Of a DNA stretch of 35,845 nucleotides, positions 1 through 8,476 are shown piece by piece. Made by a program: the position numbers and the translations under genes. Numbering within the stretch: the stretch's first letter is position 1; every line of letters starts with the position of its first letter. This DNA is from Legionellales bacterium (GTDB lineage: Bacteria > Pseudomonadota > Gammaproteobacteria > JAHCLG01). The DNA is taken from assembly GCA_026125385.1 (NCBI GenBank), contig JAHCLG010000026.1:1-35845 (forward strand), written 5' to 3'. Under the pieces are notes generated by a model, which saw nothing but the letters and a program-made list of their open reading frames with translations, ran no database searches and was not told the origin of the DNA.

Positions 1-914
1 TTACCTACAGCATAATCGGCGGGCACAGTAAGCTTGGTGACATTGGCTTTTTTCAATTGCATGATGTGGCGCGCCGTAATGCGGCGTCCTTCTTCAACTA
101 TCACTTCGCCATTGGCTTCAATTGGAAATGTGGCAGTGTCGCCGCGTAGACGTTCTGGCACTAAATGCAAGACTAAATCGTTCTGATGAAATTCAAACGT
201 ATCGGTATCAAAAAATAAATCGAGAATTTGTTCGGTGGTATAACCTTGCGCACGCAAAATAATCGAAGCAGGTAGTTTGCGACGACGATCGATACGCACG
301 AATAAACAATCTTTGGGATCGAATTCAAAATCGAGCCACGAACCGCGGTAAGGAATGACGCGCGCAGAGAATAATAGTTTACCTGAGGAGTGCGTTTTTC
401 CGCGATCATGATCGAAAAATACCCCGGGTGAGCGATGTAATTGAGAAACGACAACACGTTCTGTACCGTTAATAATAAAGGTACCTGTATTGGTCATTAA
501 TGGCAATTCACCCATGTAGACTTCTTGTTCTTTGATATCTTTGATGGATTTGCTGCCCGCTGGTGCGTCTTTATCGTAAATGACTAAACGAACTTTGACG
601 CGCAAGGAAGAACCATACGTTAAACCACGCATTTTACATTCGCGTACGTTAAACGTGGGCTTGCCTAATTTATAATCGACGTATTGGAGTTCAGCATTGC
701 CAGAATAGCTGATGATCGGAAAGATCGATAAAAATGCTGCATTTAAGCCAATATTCTGACGATCGGCATGTTTAGTATGCAATTGCAAAAACTGATCGTA
801 AGAATCCAATTGAATGGATAATAAATAAGGGACTACCATCGTGGTGGGATGTTTACCAAAATCACGACGCACACGTTGCTTTTCAGTAAAAGAATACGGA
901 GCTATTGCTGCCAT
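1..914 (-). CDS. rpoB: RNA polymerase beta subunit, N-terminal part (window edge)
   Basis: Catalytic beta subunit of RNA polymerase. The reading frame starts at the ATG complementary to 912-914 behind a GAGGA ribosome site and runs off the window edge, giving about 304 residues. It begins [20 protein letters not shown], and the protrusion/lobe segments are easy to see: the stretch around [20 protein letters not shown] is a hallmark of bacterial RpoB, followed by [11 protein letters not shown]. No frameshift is visible in the part present. It is last in the rplKAJL-rpoB order and lies 268 bases downstream of rplL, with several hairpins in that gap that probably lower its transcription relative to the ribosomal protein genes. 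The rpoB cluster I/II rifampicin regions lie outside the window. Confidence 0.97.
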   Translation of the reverse strand, partial: MAAIAPYSFTEKQRVRRDFGKHPTTMVVPYLLSIQLDSYDQFLQLHTKHADRQNIGLNAAFLSIFPIISYSGNAELQYVDYKLGKPTFNVRECKMRGLTYGSSLRVKVRLVIYDKDAPAGSKSIKDIKEQEVYMGELPLMTNTGTFIINGTERVVVSQLHRSPGVFFDHDRGKTHSSGKLLFSARVIPYRGSWLDFEFDPKDCLFVRIDRRRKLPASIILRAQGYTTEQILDLFFDTDTFEFHQNDLVLHLVPERLRGDTATFPIEANGEVIVEEGRRITARHIMQLKKANVTKLTVPADYAVG

Positions 915-984
915 TAGAGTTCCTCACGCTTAACAGACGAATTTTAGGGGTAGTGATCATACTCATAAAAATACGCTGCGTTAA

Positions 985-1028
985 AAATACAAAAACTGGC
1001 CTTCACGAGATTTATTTCGTGAAACCAG
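985..1028 (-). terminator. Terminator-like attenuator between rplL and rpoB
   Basis: On the minus strand a hairpin (outer CTGG/CCAG at 1025-1028 and 996-999, inner TTCACGA/TCGTGAA at 1017-1023 and 1002-1008) is followed by a U-rich run starting UUUUUG. It has the form of an intrinsic terminator but sits inside the rplKAJL-rpoB cluster. The likely function is partial termination that sets the ratio of ribosomal proteins to RNA polymerase, as known for the equivalent E. coli attenuator. Confidence 0.7.
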
Positions 1029-1102
1029 AAAATATTTTTTTAAAAATGATCGTTGGGTCATTGATCACTAACAAATTTTTACTGCCTAGATTACTGAGTC
1101 AC

Positions 1103-1131
1103 GTGTTTCTATGATATCACCACAGAAACAC
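1103..1131 (-). other. Hairpin 2 in the rplL-rpoB spacer
   Basis: A perfect 8-base inverted repeat (GTGTTTCT at 1103-1110 and AGAAACAC at 1124-1131) with a 13-base loop lies between the long hairpin after rplL and the terminator-like hairpin before rpoB. Its role is not evident. It adds to the dense secondary structure of this spacer. Confidence 0.45.
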
Positions 1132-1141
1132 CGGTTAAAAT

Positions 1142-1173
1142 TATCCAGTTACTGATGACTCAGCAACTGGATA
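1142..1173 (-). other. Hairpin 1 in the rplL-rpoB spacer
   Basis: Just after the rplL stop codon the minus-strand RNA can form a 14-pair hairpin. There are 9 pairs (1165-1173 with 1142-1150), one G-U pair (1164/1151) and 4 pairs (1160-1163 with 1152-1155), around a four-base loop. It has no U tract, so it looks like an RNA-processing or stabilising hairpin rather than a terminator. In E. coli the same spacer carries an RNase III site, which makes that role reasonable here by analogy. Confidence 0.6.
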
Positions 1174-1182
1174 GGAAGTACC

Positions 1183-1563
1183 TTATTTAATTTCAACTTC
1201 AGCACCAGCTTCCACCAGTTGCTTTTTAATATTTTCAGCGTCGGCTTTGCTAACAGCTTCTTTCACTGTTGCAGGCACGCCTTCAACCATGTCTTTAGCT
1301 TCTTTCAAGCCAAGGCCAGTAATTGCGCGAACGACTTTAATTACATTCACTTTATTATCGCCAAAGCTCTTCATGACAACATCAAACTCGGTTTGTTCTT
1401 CTTGAGCAGCAGCGGCGCCCGCACCTGCAGCAGGAGCTGCAACAGCGACGGCAGCTTGTGCGCTCACGCCAAATTTTTCTTCCATAGCAGAGATGAGTTC
1501 AACAACTTCCATCACGCTCATGTTTGCAATTGTATCTAAAATTTCTTCTCTAGAAACGGCCAT
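1183..1563 (-). CDS. rplL: 50S ribosomal protein L7/L12
   Basis: L7/L12 of the ribosomal stalk, which recruits translation GTPases (EF-Tu, EF-G, IF2). The 126 residues show the expected layout: an N-terminal dimerisation helix pair (about 1-35, [24 protein letters not shown]), an Ala/Gly-rich flexible hinge (about 37-55) and a conserved C-terminal domain ([35 protein letters not shown]). Length matches the family. It sits 42 bases downstream of rplJ and should share its L10-controlled transcript. A plus-strand reading frame that covers most of it is only a shadow. Confidence 0.98.
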   Translation of the reverse strand: MAVSREEILDTIANMSVMEVVELISAMEEKFGVSAQAAVAVAAPAAGAGAAAAQEEQTEFDVVMKSFGDNKVNVIKVVRAITGLGLKEAKDMVEGVPATVKEAVSKADAENIKKQLVEAGAEVEIK

Positions 1564-1605
1564 TGTATTTTACTCCAAAAAATGTATTTAACCAATTAGT
1601 TATAA

Positions 1606-2136
1606 CTAATTTGACTGTTGCTTTTGATCGCGGATTGCAGCGACCGTACGCGCCAACTTGGCATGAGGTTCTGCCAGAGTGCGAACAAATTTTTCGATCG
1701 GCGCTTTCATGACTCCCATCAATATCGCAATTGCTTCATTGTAGGTTGGTAATTTTGCCATGGCTTCAAGTTGATTGGCTTGCATCAACTTACCACCCAT
1801 TGCTAGCGCAGTGACGGTTAATTTGTCATGAGCTTTACCAAAGTCACGTAATAAACGCGCAGCACTACTGGGTTCTGCTTTTGATAATGCAATCAAAAGA
1901 GGTCCTGTTAATGCTTCACTCAGACAAGCGAATTCCGTATCTTGGAATGCGCGTTTTGCCAAAGTGTTACGAACGACGCGTAAATAAACACCAGATTCCC
2001 GCGCTTTTGCACGCAATTCTGTCATTTCGCCGACTTCTAATCCACGATATTCAGCTAGCACAGCCGCTTGCGCTTGACGAGCAACTTCAGCGACTTCGCT
2101 AACGATTGCTTTTTTCTCAGCAAGGCTTAGTGCCAT
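1606..2136 (-). CDS. rplJ: 50S ribosomal protein L10
   Basis: L10 anchors the L7/L12 dimers to 23S rRNA at the base of the stalk, and in complex with L7/L12 represses its own mRNA leader. The 176-residue product has the family N-terminus (LAEKKAIVSEVAEVARQAQ), the AEYRGLEVGEMTELRAKAR stretch and VVRNTLAKRAF. The C-terminal helix that binds L7/L12 dimers ends in KLARTVAAIRDQKQQ. The start ATG follows a TAGGAGATAATCA ribosome site. It is preceded by a 225-base leader with an L10-leader fold and followed by rplL. Confidence 0.98.
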   Translation of the reverse strand: MALSLAEKKAIVSEVAEVARQAQAAVLAEYRGLEVGEMTELRAKARESGVYLRVVRNTLAKRAFQDTEFACLSEALTGPLLIALSKAEPSSAARLLRDFGKAHDKLTVTALAMGGKLMQANQLEAMAKLPTYNEAIAILMGVMKAPIEKFVRTLAEPHAKLARTVAAIRDQKQQSN

Positions 2137-2199
2137 TGATTATCTCCTAACCAAACACGGTGTAACTCGTGTTGTTTTTTTTAGTGAATGACCGTTTTT

Positions 2200-2353
2200 G
2201 ATCACGGCTTCACCGCCTGCGTAGGCTGGATGTTTAAGTGCTACAACGCTAACAAAACTGTTTTGTTTAGCACACCTACGGTCTTGGGCGGTCTACGATC
2301 GAGAAACTCGATCGCAGCCGCGCCAACATGGAATAGCGTAAACTCACTATTCC
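2200..2353 (-). ncRNA. L10 leader RNA (autoregulatory element of rplJL)
   Basis: The gap between rplA and rplJ holds a structured leader on the minus strand. The core pairs AAGACCGTAGGTGTG with CAGCCTACGCAGGCGGTGA, closely resembling the kink-turn element of the E. coli L10 leader bound by L10-(L7/L12)4. Upstream of this are a stem with GCGATCGAG/CTCGATCGT arms and a 7-pair hairpin (2347-2353 with 2330-2336). The expected role is translational repression of rplJ and rplL by excess L10. The exact 5' end of the element is not known. Confidence 0.82.
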
Positions 2354-2361
2354 AAAATCTA

Positions 2362-3057
2362 TTAACCTTCTAGTGTGGATAAATCCACCGCAATACCAGG
2401 CCCCATGGTTGAACTTAAGGAAATCTTTTTAATATAAATTCCTTTTGTTGTTTGTGGGCGCGCTTTTTTCAAATCGCTGATTAATGTTTGTAAGTTCAAT
2501 TTTAAATCATCGGCGGCAAAATCAACTTTACCAATTGGGCAATGAATAATACCGGCTTTATCGGTACGATATTGAACTTGACCGGCTTTTGCATTTTTGA
2601 CGCCCGTCGCAACATCAGGAGTAACCGTACCCACTTTCGGGTTTGGCATTAATCCACGAGGACCTAGGATTTGCCCTAACTGACCAACAATGCGCATGGC
2701 ATCTGGAGTGGCAATCACGACGTCAAAATTCATTTCGCCTTTTTTCACCGTTTCGGCTAAATCGTCAAAACCCACAATATCAGCACCGGCTTCACGAGCG
2801 AGATCAGCATTTGCTCCTTGAGTGAATACGGCTACACGCACGGTACGACCTGTGCCTTTTGGTAACACAGTTGCGCCGCGCACGACTTGGTCAGATTTGC
2901 GCGGATCGACGCCCAGGTTGACGCTGACATCAATCGTTTCTTTGAATTTCACCTTGGAAAATTCTTTTAATAAGTTAATGGCTTCCGTTAAAGGATATTG
3001 TTTGCCTGGTTGCAATTTTTCACGAATTGCACGAAAACGCTTAGATAATTTTGCCAT
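2362..3057 (-). CDS. rplA: 50S ribosomal protein L1
   Basis: L1 of the large-subunit L1 stalk, which moves with deacylated tRNA at the E site. In many bacteria it also represses the L11-L1 mRNA. The protein is 231 residues, close to the family norm, with the conserved [21 protein letters not shown] segment near the N-terminus. The central RNA-binding region around [16 protein letters not shown] is also present. The start codon lies 2 bases after the rplK stop, so the two are translationally coupled. No defect seen. Confidence 0.98.
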   Translation of the reverse strand: MAKLSKRFRAIREKLQPGKQYPLTEAINLLKEFSKVKFKETIDVSVNLGVDPRKSDQVVRGATVLPKGTGRTVRVAVFTQGANADLAREAGADIVGFDDLAETVKKGEMNFDVVIATPDAMRIVGQLGQILGPRGLMPNPKVGTVTPDVATGVKNAKAGQVQYRTDKAGIIHCPIGKVDFAADDLKLNLQTLISDLKKARPQTTKGIYIKKISLSSTMGPGIAVDLSTLEG

Positions 3058-3059
3058 GT

Positions 3060-3500
3060 TTACACTCCTTCCACGCCTTCGACTTCAATACCCATGCTGC
3101 GCGCGCTGCCTGCAATAGTGCGAACGGCAGCTTCTAAATCGGCTGCGGTAAGATCAGGCATTTTCATTTTCGCTACATCTTCTAAATGTTTGCGAGTTGC
3201 TTTACCCACTTTGTTTGAGTTTGGCGTACCGCTGCCTTTGGGTAATCCTAAGGCTTTCAGTAACAATACGGAAGCGGGCGGGGTTTTGGTGATAAAGGTA
3301 AAACTGCGATCGCTGTAAACAGTGATCACAACGGGAGTGGGCAACCCTTTTTCCATACCTTGAGTCGCTGCGTTAAACGCTTTGCAAAACTCCATGATGT
3401 TAACACCATGTTGACCTAAGGCAGGCCCAACCGGAGGACTGGGATTCGCTTCCCCGGCTTTAACTTGCAGTTTTATATATGACGTAATTTTCTTTGCCAT
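3060..3500 (-). CDS. rplK: 50S ribosomal protein L11
   Basis: L11 binds the GTPase-associated centre of 23S rRNA and is needed for RelA activation by uncharged tRNA. The 146 residues contain the N-terminal domain with the proline-rich switch ([20 protein letters not shown]) and the rRNA-binding C-terminal domain ([40 protein letters not shown]). A ribosome site (TTAGGAGAAAAG) precedes the ATG. The 65-base gap to nusG is the place where many gammaproteobacteria have a separate promoter for the rplKAJL genes. I could not pick a convincing -35/-10 there. Confidence 0.98.
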   Translation of the reverse strand: MAKKITSYIKLQVKAGEANPSPPVGPALGQHGVNIMEFCKAFNAATQGMEKGLPTPVVITVYSDRSFTFITKTPPASVLLLKALGLPKGSGTPNSNKVGKATRKHLEDVAKMKMPDLTAADLEAAVRTIAGSARSMGIEVEGVEGV

Positions 3501-3565
3501 GCTTTTCTCCTAACGAATAATGGGTGTTAACGCTGCGGCACACAGCTCCCCGCTAATGAAAACGA

Positions 3566-4153
3566 TTATGCTTTTTCCACTTGTCCAAATTCGAGTTCCA
3601 CCGGTGTTGAACGGCCAAAAATCAAAACCGCCACCCGCAAACGACTTTTTTCATAGTTAACTTCTTCAACAACGCCGTTAAAATCGGCAAAGGGTCCTGC
3701 GGTTACGCGCACCACTTCACCAGGTTCATAGAGTATTTTCGGCCGGTCTTGATCGGCGCCTTCTTGGACGCGTTGTAAAATTTTATTGGCTTCTTTTTCG
3801 CTGATGGGCGCCGGTTTATCGCTGGTGCCCCCAATAAAACCGAGGACTTTTGGCGTCTTACGCACTAAATGCCAGGTTTCTTCATCCATCACCATACTAA
3901 CTAAGACATAGCCCGGGAAGAATTTACGCTCACTACGACGTTTTTGTCCTGAGCGCATTTCGACAACATTTTCGGTTGGGACTAAAATATCTCCAAATTT
4001 ATGTTCAATTCCGGCCAGTTTAACTCGTTCTTCTAATGTCTTTTTTACATAGTTTTCAAAACCCGAATACGCTTGTACCACATACCAAAGTTTACGTGGC
4101 TCGTTGCTGCTATCCTGGTTAGCTTGCGCTGATTCTGTATTTTTCTCAGTCAT
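3566..4153 (-). CDS. nusG: Transcription elongation/termination factor NusG
   Basis: NusG binds elongating RNA polymerase through its NGN domain and couples it to Rho or to ribosomal protein S10 through its KOW domain. The 195-residue product has a hydrophilic N-terminal extension of about 20 residues, then the NGN domain ([45 protein letters not shown]). It ends with a KOW motif ([20 protein letters not shown]). It is slightly longer than the 181 residues of E. coli because of the N-terminal extension. The start lies 2 bases after the secE stop, as expected for the secE-nusG pair. Confidence 0.98.
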   Translation of the reverse strand: MTEKNTESAQANQDSSNEPRKLWYVVQAYSGFENYVKKTLEERVKLAGIEHKFGDILVPTENVVEMRSGQKRRSERKFFPGYVLVSMVMDEETWHLVRKTPKVLGFIGGTSDKPAPISEKEANKILQRVQEGADQDRPKILYEPGEVVRVTAGPFADFNGVVEEVNYEKSRLRVAVLIFGRSTPVELEFGQVEKA

Positions 4154-4155
4154 AA

Positions 4156-4530
4156 TTACCCTCTTTGGCCTGTTAACCAGCCAATTAATCCCATTAAGCC
4201 GGAATCAATGACCCATAATATTAGGCTGCATAGTCCTACTAAGGCCAAAATAACAACCGTAGAACGCGTTACATCATGACGATTCGGCCATACCACTTTA
4301 CGCATTTCCACACGCGCCTCACTGGTAAATTTTACTGCGGCTTGCCCTTGTTGCGTTTGTGCAAGAATAAACAGTAATACGCCCAATAACACAATCCAAA
4401 CAATAACGCGAATGGGTGCTGCCAGTTCGATAAAATGATAATTTGCGTAAAAACCTGCTAGCAATAATAAGGCACTTAAGAGCCATTTCCACCAATCGCC
4501 TGATTTTTTATCTACTGTGTTTATCGCCAT
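4156..4530 (-). CDS. secE: Preprotein translocase subunit SecE
   Basis: Essential small membrane subunit of the SecYEG channel. The 124-residue protein has three hydrophobic segments (about 12-32, 37-57 and 92-118), the three-helix architecture of E. coli-type SecE. The conserved amphipathic stretch [20 protein letters not shown] precedes the last helix. An upstream in-frame ATG would extend the frame into tRNA-Trp. I therefore choose the ATG complementary to 4528-4530, which gives [14 protein letters not shown]. The gene begins 27 bases from the tRNA 3' end, so it is probably released by tRNA processing of a shared transcript. Confidence 0.97.
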   Translation of the reverse strand: MAINTVDKKSGDWWKWLLSALLLLAGFYANYHFIELAAPIRVIVWIVLLGVLLFILAQTQQGQAAVKFTSEARVEMRKVVWPNRHDVTRSTVVILALVGLCSLILWVIDSGLMGLIGWLTGQRG

Positions 4531-4557
4531 GTATTTTTCCAATGTCCTTGCCTTAAG

Positions 4558-4633
4558 TGGCAGGCCAGGAGGGGATCGAACCCCCAACCTGCGGTTTTGG
4601 AGACCGCCGCTCTGCCAATTGAGCTACTGGCCT
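4558..4633 (-). tRNA. tRNA-Trp (anticodon CCA)
   Basis: Cloverleaf with acceptor stem AGGCCAG/CTGGCCT, anticodon loop CTCCAAA (anticodon CCA), T loop TTCGATC, discriminator G and an encoded 3' CCA. It lies between tuf and secE. A 13-pair hairpin sits almost directly upstream of its 5' end. Confidence 0.97.
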
Positions 4634-4644
4634 ATTATTCACGC

Positions 4645-4692
4645 AAAAAGTGTCGCAGTTTTTATTCCTATTGAATCTCACTGCGACACTTT
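4645..4692 (-). terminator. Terminator-like or processing hairpin between tuf and tRNA-Trp
   Basis: A perfect 13-base inverted repeat (AAAGTGTCGCAGT at 4647-4659, ACTGCGACACTTT at 4680-4692; 20-base loop) lies just after the tuf stop codon. On the minus strand the 3' arm runs into five U residues, which is a short terminator-like tract. Its lower end is only 13 bases from mature tRNA-Trp, leaving no room for a separate promoter between them. Partial termination after tuf, or a 5' processing structure for tRNA-Trp, are both possible. Confidence 0.65.
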
Positions 4693-4712
4693 AAAACAAT
4701 TTACTGTAAAAA

Positions 4713-5891
4713 TTATTCGATAACTTTCGCTACCACACCCGCACCAACAGTACGGCCACCTTCACGAATAGCAAAGTTTAAGCCTTGCTCCATCGCAATC
4801 GGATTGATTAACTCAACTACCATCTTGATGTTATCTCCAGGCATCACCATCTCTACACCTTCCGGTAATTCAACCATCCCCGTCACGTCTGTCGTGCGGA
4901 AATAAAATTGAGGACGGTAACCTTTGAAAAATGGCGTGTGACGGCCACCTTCTTCTTTCGTTAAAATATACACTTCCGCTTCAAACTTCGTGTGTGGGGT
5001 AATAGAACCCGGCTTTGCTAACACTTGTCCGCGTTCAATTTCATCGCGCTTCGTGCCCCGCAATAACACGCCCACGTTGTCGCCTGCGCGACCTTCGTCG
5101 AGCAACTTACGGAACATCTCAACGCCCGTACACGTCGTCTTCGTGGTGAGCTTTTGAATACCCACAATCTCAACTTCGTCACCCACTTTAATAATCCCGC
5201 GTTCGATCCGGCCAGTCACCACCGTACCACGTCCTGAAATGGAAAATACGTCTTCAATCGGTAGTAAAAATGGTTGGTCAATCGCACGCTCTGGCTCAGG
5301 GATGTAATTGTCCATCGCTTCCACCAGCTTCTTAATCGCCGGTACGCCAATCTCGCTTTGATCGTCTTCTAATGCTTTTAATGCTGAACCCACAATAATC
5401 GGAGTGTCGTCGCCAGGGAAATCATAGCTGCTCAATAAATCGCGCACTTCCATTTCCACTAGTTCTAATAACTCTTTATCGTCTACCATGTCCGCTTTGT
5501 TCATGAATACCAATATATATGGCACTCCCACTTGGCGAGCTAATAAAATGTGTTCGCGTGTTTGGGGCATTGGACCATCCGCTGCACTCACCACTAAAAT
5601 CGCTCCGTCCATTTGTGCCGCTCCTGTGATCATGTTCTTCACATAATCCGCGTGCCCTGGGCAATCAACGTGCGCGTAGTGACGTTTCGGTGATTCGTAT
5701 TCCACGTGCGAGGTCGCAATCGTAATTCCGCGCGCTCTTTCTTCGGGCGCATTATCAATTTGATCGTAACTTCTGAATTCACCAAAGGTCTTGGTTAATG
5801 CTGCCGTTAATGTCGTCTTACCATGGTCAACGTGACCAATCGTGCCCACGTTAACGTGCGGTTTCGTTCTTTCAAATTTTCCCTTGGACAT
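4713..5891 (-). CDS. tuf: Elongation factor Tu
   Basis: EF-Tu delivers aminoacyl-tRNA to the ribosome as a GTP complex. The 392-residue protein carries all G motifs: GHVDHGKT (G1, about 19-26), the switch I region with [23 protein letters not shown] (G3), NKADM (G4) and GSALKAL (G5). Domains 2 and 3 follow ([17 protein letters not shown]; the [10 protein letters not shown] region). The frame is open further upstream into tRNA-Thr, but the family start [16 protein letters not shown] fixes the ATG complementary to 5889-5891. Its position after tRNA-Tyr-Gly-Thr and before secE is that of tufB in E. coli. Confidence 0.99.
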   Translation of the reverse strand: MSKGKFERTKPHVNVGTIGHVDHGKTTLTAALTKTFGEFRSYDQIDNAPEERARGITIATSHVEYESPKRHYAHVDCPGHADYVKNMITGAAQMDGAILVVSAADGPMPQTREHILLARQVGVPYILVFMNKADMVDDKELLELVEMEVRDLLSSYDFPGDDTPIIVGSALKALEDDQSEIGVPAIKKLVEAMDNYIPEPERAIDQPFLLPIEDVFSISGRGTVVTGRIERGIIKVGDEVEIVGIQKLTTKTTCTGVEMFRKLLDEGRAGDNVGVLLRGTKRDEIERGQVLAKPGSITPHTKFEAEVYILTKEEGGRHTPFFKGYRPQFYFRTTDVTGMVELPEGVEMVMPGDNIKMVVELINPIAMEQGLNFAIREGGRTVGAGVVAKVIE

Positions 5892-5939
5892 GGTTTTCGC
5901 CTCAATGTTATCGATAAGAATTACACACAACTTTAGTCC

Positions 5940-6014
<75 letters not shown>

Positions 6015-6187
6015 CTGCAAAAGACAATTTATTTGCTACTGTTTTTAGAACGTGTTGACGATACTACGTTGCTGATCACGCTGGTTGACTTTTTGTGTTC
6101 CGCTGCTCATTTAGTGCTGCGGTACTCAAAAAACTAACTTGCGAAAGTCTCAGCATAGCGAATTGTCAAAACGCCCTATCCTCTGAA

Positions 6188-6258
<71 letters not shown>

Positions 6259-6331
6259 GTTCAGAAGACAGATAACTGAAGACAAAGGAATAGACTTATA
6301 GATTTACTCTTTTGTCTTCAGTTCTCTGAAC
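6259..6331 (-). repeat. Hairpin spacer between tRNA-Tyr and tRNA-Gly
   Basis: The whole 73-base spacer folds on itself. A perfect 13-base inverted repeat (AACTGAAGACAAA at 6274-6286, TTTGTCTTCAGTT at 6311-6323) is flanked by a second 7-base pair (GTTCAGA at 6259-6265, TCTGAAC at 6325-6331). The outer arms touch the ends of the two mature tRNAs. The likely role is presentation of the tRNA ends to processing enzymes; a mobile palindrome inserted between the tRNAs is an alternative. Confidence 0.65.
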
Positions 6332-6414
6332 TGGAGGGGGAAGGATTCGAACCTTCGAAGGCGTAAGCCGGCAGATTTACAGTCTGCTCCCTTTGGCCGC
6401 TCGGGCACCCCTCC
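6332..6414 (-). tRNA. tRNA-Tyr (anticodon GTA), no encoded CCA
   Basis: Acceptor stem GGAGGGG/CCCCTCC, anticodon stem GCAGA/TCTGC around CTGTAAA (anticodon GTA), a long variable arm as expected for a class II tRNA, T loop TTCGAAT, discriminator A. The following bases are GTT, so CCA is not encoded. It is the first gene of the tRNA-tuf transcript. Confidence 0.95.
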
Positions 6415-6428
6415 GCGAAGAGCACGGT

Positions 6429-6457
6429 ATTTTGCGGCACAAGTGCGCGTATGTCAA
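6429..6457 (-). promoter_or_regulatory. Promoter of the tRNA-Tyr/Gly/Thr-tuf operon
   Basis: On the minus strand a consensus -35 TTGACA (complement of 6452-6457), a 17-base spacer and a -10-like CAAAAT (complement of 6429-6434) place the start near 6421. That is a few bases before mature tRNA-Tyr. The GC-containing segment after the -10 resembles the discriminator of growth-rate-controlled stable RNA promoters. Confidence 0.72.
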
Positions 6458-6661
6458 CCTTGCGTGAAAAAAATTATCCAATAATTCAGGTTTCCTTAAG
6501 CTTTTTTTGTTACACTGGCCTCATTCAAACACACTGCTCAACATTCAAACTCTCACTTTTCCCTATGGACTGATTTAACTAACACTGGATTATTGTGGTG
6601 AGCTTGTATTTTAAGCTAACTGCAATGGTGTGTGTCGCGTGAGAGTGGTTCGAGAAAAACA

Positions 6662-8476
6662 ATGAGTAAAACAACAAAATTTCAAAAATGGTTTGGCATC
6701 ATCGATGATATGCTAGATGTAATAGCGATGTATTTTCATCAAGCGCATCAGGCACTCGGCAATTTATTGCGTAAAATTAGCCAATTAGTATCCGTGATTG
6801 GTTATCTGAGAATGATTTTCAGTGGATTTGCTTTTGTTGCCGATTTTCTTGCGTTGATACATGAACAGCGCAAAATTCGTAAATTGCGGGAAACACTTAA
6901 AACTCTTACTAATCCAACAGATGAGACTGAGAAAACGAAAATAATTGCTGAAATTAATTCCTTAATTGTGGCAAGAAAGAAATGTATTGAACGCTGTTTT
7001 TTATCCACCAGTCTTGTCGTTCTAGCCGCGATTGGTTTTGCAGTGATCATTTCATTGAATTTATCGGTCGTCATTGCGAGTGCGCTGATTTTTTTCGAGT
7101 CGATGATTAAGTTTTGGCAATTGCATCAACAACGGAAAACGTTGGCTGCGGAAATTCAGTTGATGATAAAACACGAAACGAATGACGATGCTACTGCAAA
7201 TGAAATTGACAGAATAACATTAAATAATTTTTATGATAAATTAAAACTAAAACTTACTACTCCAGGAATCCCTCAACATGAAAAAACACTAATCGAAAAT
7301 CAATTAAAAAAAATTGAAACTTATTATGAAATTAATAGCACAACTAAATCGGCAAGTTATTTGACTAATGCCGTATTCTCGGGAATCGTACTCGTATTAG
7401 GAATTTTAGTATTTGCGGGTATTGCAGCCACACCTGTGGGCTGGGCATTAGTGGGTGCTGCTTCGGCTATTTTAGTATGTCGTAGTATTTTTTATTTTTT
7501 AGTGAAATGCGCTGGTAAGGTGCAAATGTCCGAAGTTGCTGCTCAAACACCTCCACATACTGGTTCAGAATCAGTTGAACATGAAAAAAGTCACCCTAAA
7601 ATGAGTGTAAAACAAAATATCCAACATAATGACTCAACTCCTGGGTCATCACTAACAGATAACACTTTGAACTCGGGAAATAATATATCTCCTGCTAAAA
7701 CTCGATCCGGTAGCTCCTCGACGGTAACACCTCCTCCCAGCACAACTACTAACACCAATAATTATTCAGCCATTCAAAACCAATTAGCTCAAACTCAAAA
7801 CTCCGAGGAGTTTTCATCACTCGCAGAAAATACAAGCGCAATAAACGCCTCTAATGATATTTCTCAACCTGAAATTGCTTCACCCTCGGCAATCCAAGGT
7901 TCAACGTCAACCTCTAGAGAATATTCAAAAGATAGCAATATCACTATGCAAACTAATGATAACAAAAAAAATAATGCTATTAATCATGAACACGCTATTC
8001 AACCGGCTCTCACCACGTTGACAACACCCGCCGATGAATCTAAAAGAACCCTCCAAACTCCGAGCACAACTTCTGCCACCAAATCGTTGAATAAAATTTT
8101 CATGCAGGCCGTTGTCATTGCTTCATTTTTTTGTTTAGGCGCTATGGCAACTCAAGTGAGTGCGCGCGGTAATTTAACTAAAGTATCGCCAGAAATTGCC
8201 TCGCGTCGCGATACCAAAGACAGTAGTGCTTCTCTTAGCACCGTCCATACCCCAACCGAAACATCATTAATCGATAACGAGGTTTATGATCCTGATCGTG
8301 AAGAAGAAGAAAATAACCAAAAAGCAACCATCAATCCACCCCTCACAAATTTTAGAGGAGATCAAGAAAATAACTCGATGAAATTATCGTTATTGATGAA
8401 TATCCCTTTTACTCAAGATTTTCCTGCAAGTACTTCACCAGAGCCTATTTACGATGAGGATGCTCTGCGATTTTAA
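6662..8476 (+). CDS. Unrecognised multi-pass membrane protein with Ser/Thr/Asn-rich linker; effector-like
   Basis: I do not recognise a family for this 604-residue protein. Hydrophobic segments lie at roughly 40-65, 110-145 and 235-280, and a fourth at about 480-503 (QAVVIASFFCLGAMATQVSA). Between the third and fourth is a low-complexity Ser/Thr/Asn/Gln-rich stretch of some 190 residues. The C-terminal tail is acidic, with NEVYDPDREEEEN around Tyr542, and ends EPIYDEDALRF with Tyr597. These resemble EPIYA-like tyrosine phosphorylation motifs of translocated bacterial effectors. There is no N-terminal signal peptide. I chose the ATG at 6662; an in-frame GTG at 6632 would add ten residues but has no ribosome site. 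It is monocistronic, and its 3' end overlaps the convergent lysR gene by 32 bases. A host-targeted role is inference only. Confidence 0.7.
   Translation: MSKTTKFQKWFGIIDDMLDVIAMYFHQAHQALGNLLRKISQLVSVIGYLRMIFSGFAFVADFLALIHEQRKIRKLRETLKTLTNPTDETEKTKIIAEINSLIVARKKCIERCFLSTSLVVLAAIGFAVIISLNLSVVIASALIFFESMIKFWQLHQQRKTLAAEIQLMIKHETNDDATANEIDRITLNNFYDKLKLKLTTPGIPQHEKTLIENQLKKIETYYEINSTTKSASYLTNAVFSGIVLVLGILVFAGIAATPVGWALVGAASAILVCRSIFYFLVKCAGKVQMSEVAAQTPPHTGSESVEHEKSHPKMSVKQNIQHNDSTPGSSLTDNTLNSGNNISPAKTRSGSSSTVTPPPSTTTNTNNYSAIQNQLAQTQNSEEFSSLAENTSAINASNDISQPEIASPSAIQGSTSTSREYSKDSNITMQTNDNKKNNAINHEHAIQPALTTLTTPADESKRTLQTPSTTSATKSLNKIFMQAVVIASFFCLGAMATQVSARGNLTKVSPEIASRRDTKDSSASLSTVHTPTETSLIDNEVYDPDREEEENNQKATINPPLTNFRGDQENNSMKLSLLMNIPFTQDFPASTSPEPIYDEDALRF

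Noticed and set aside
1219-1539. Plus-strand open frame of 106 codons opposite rplL
   Set aside because: It lies entirely inside the conserved rplL gene and has no ribosome site or protein-like pattern; a shadow frame.
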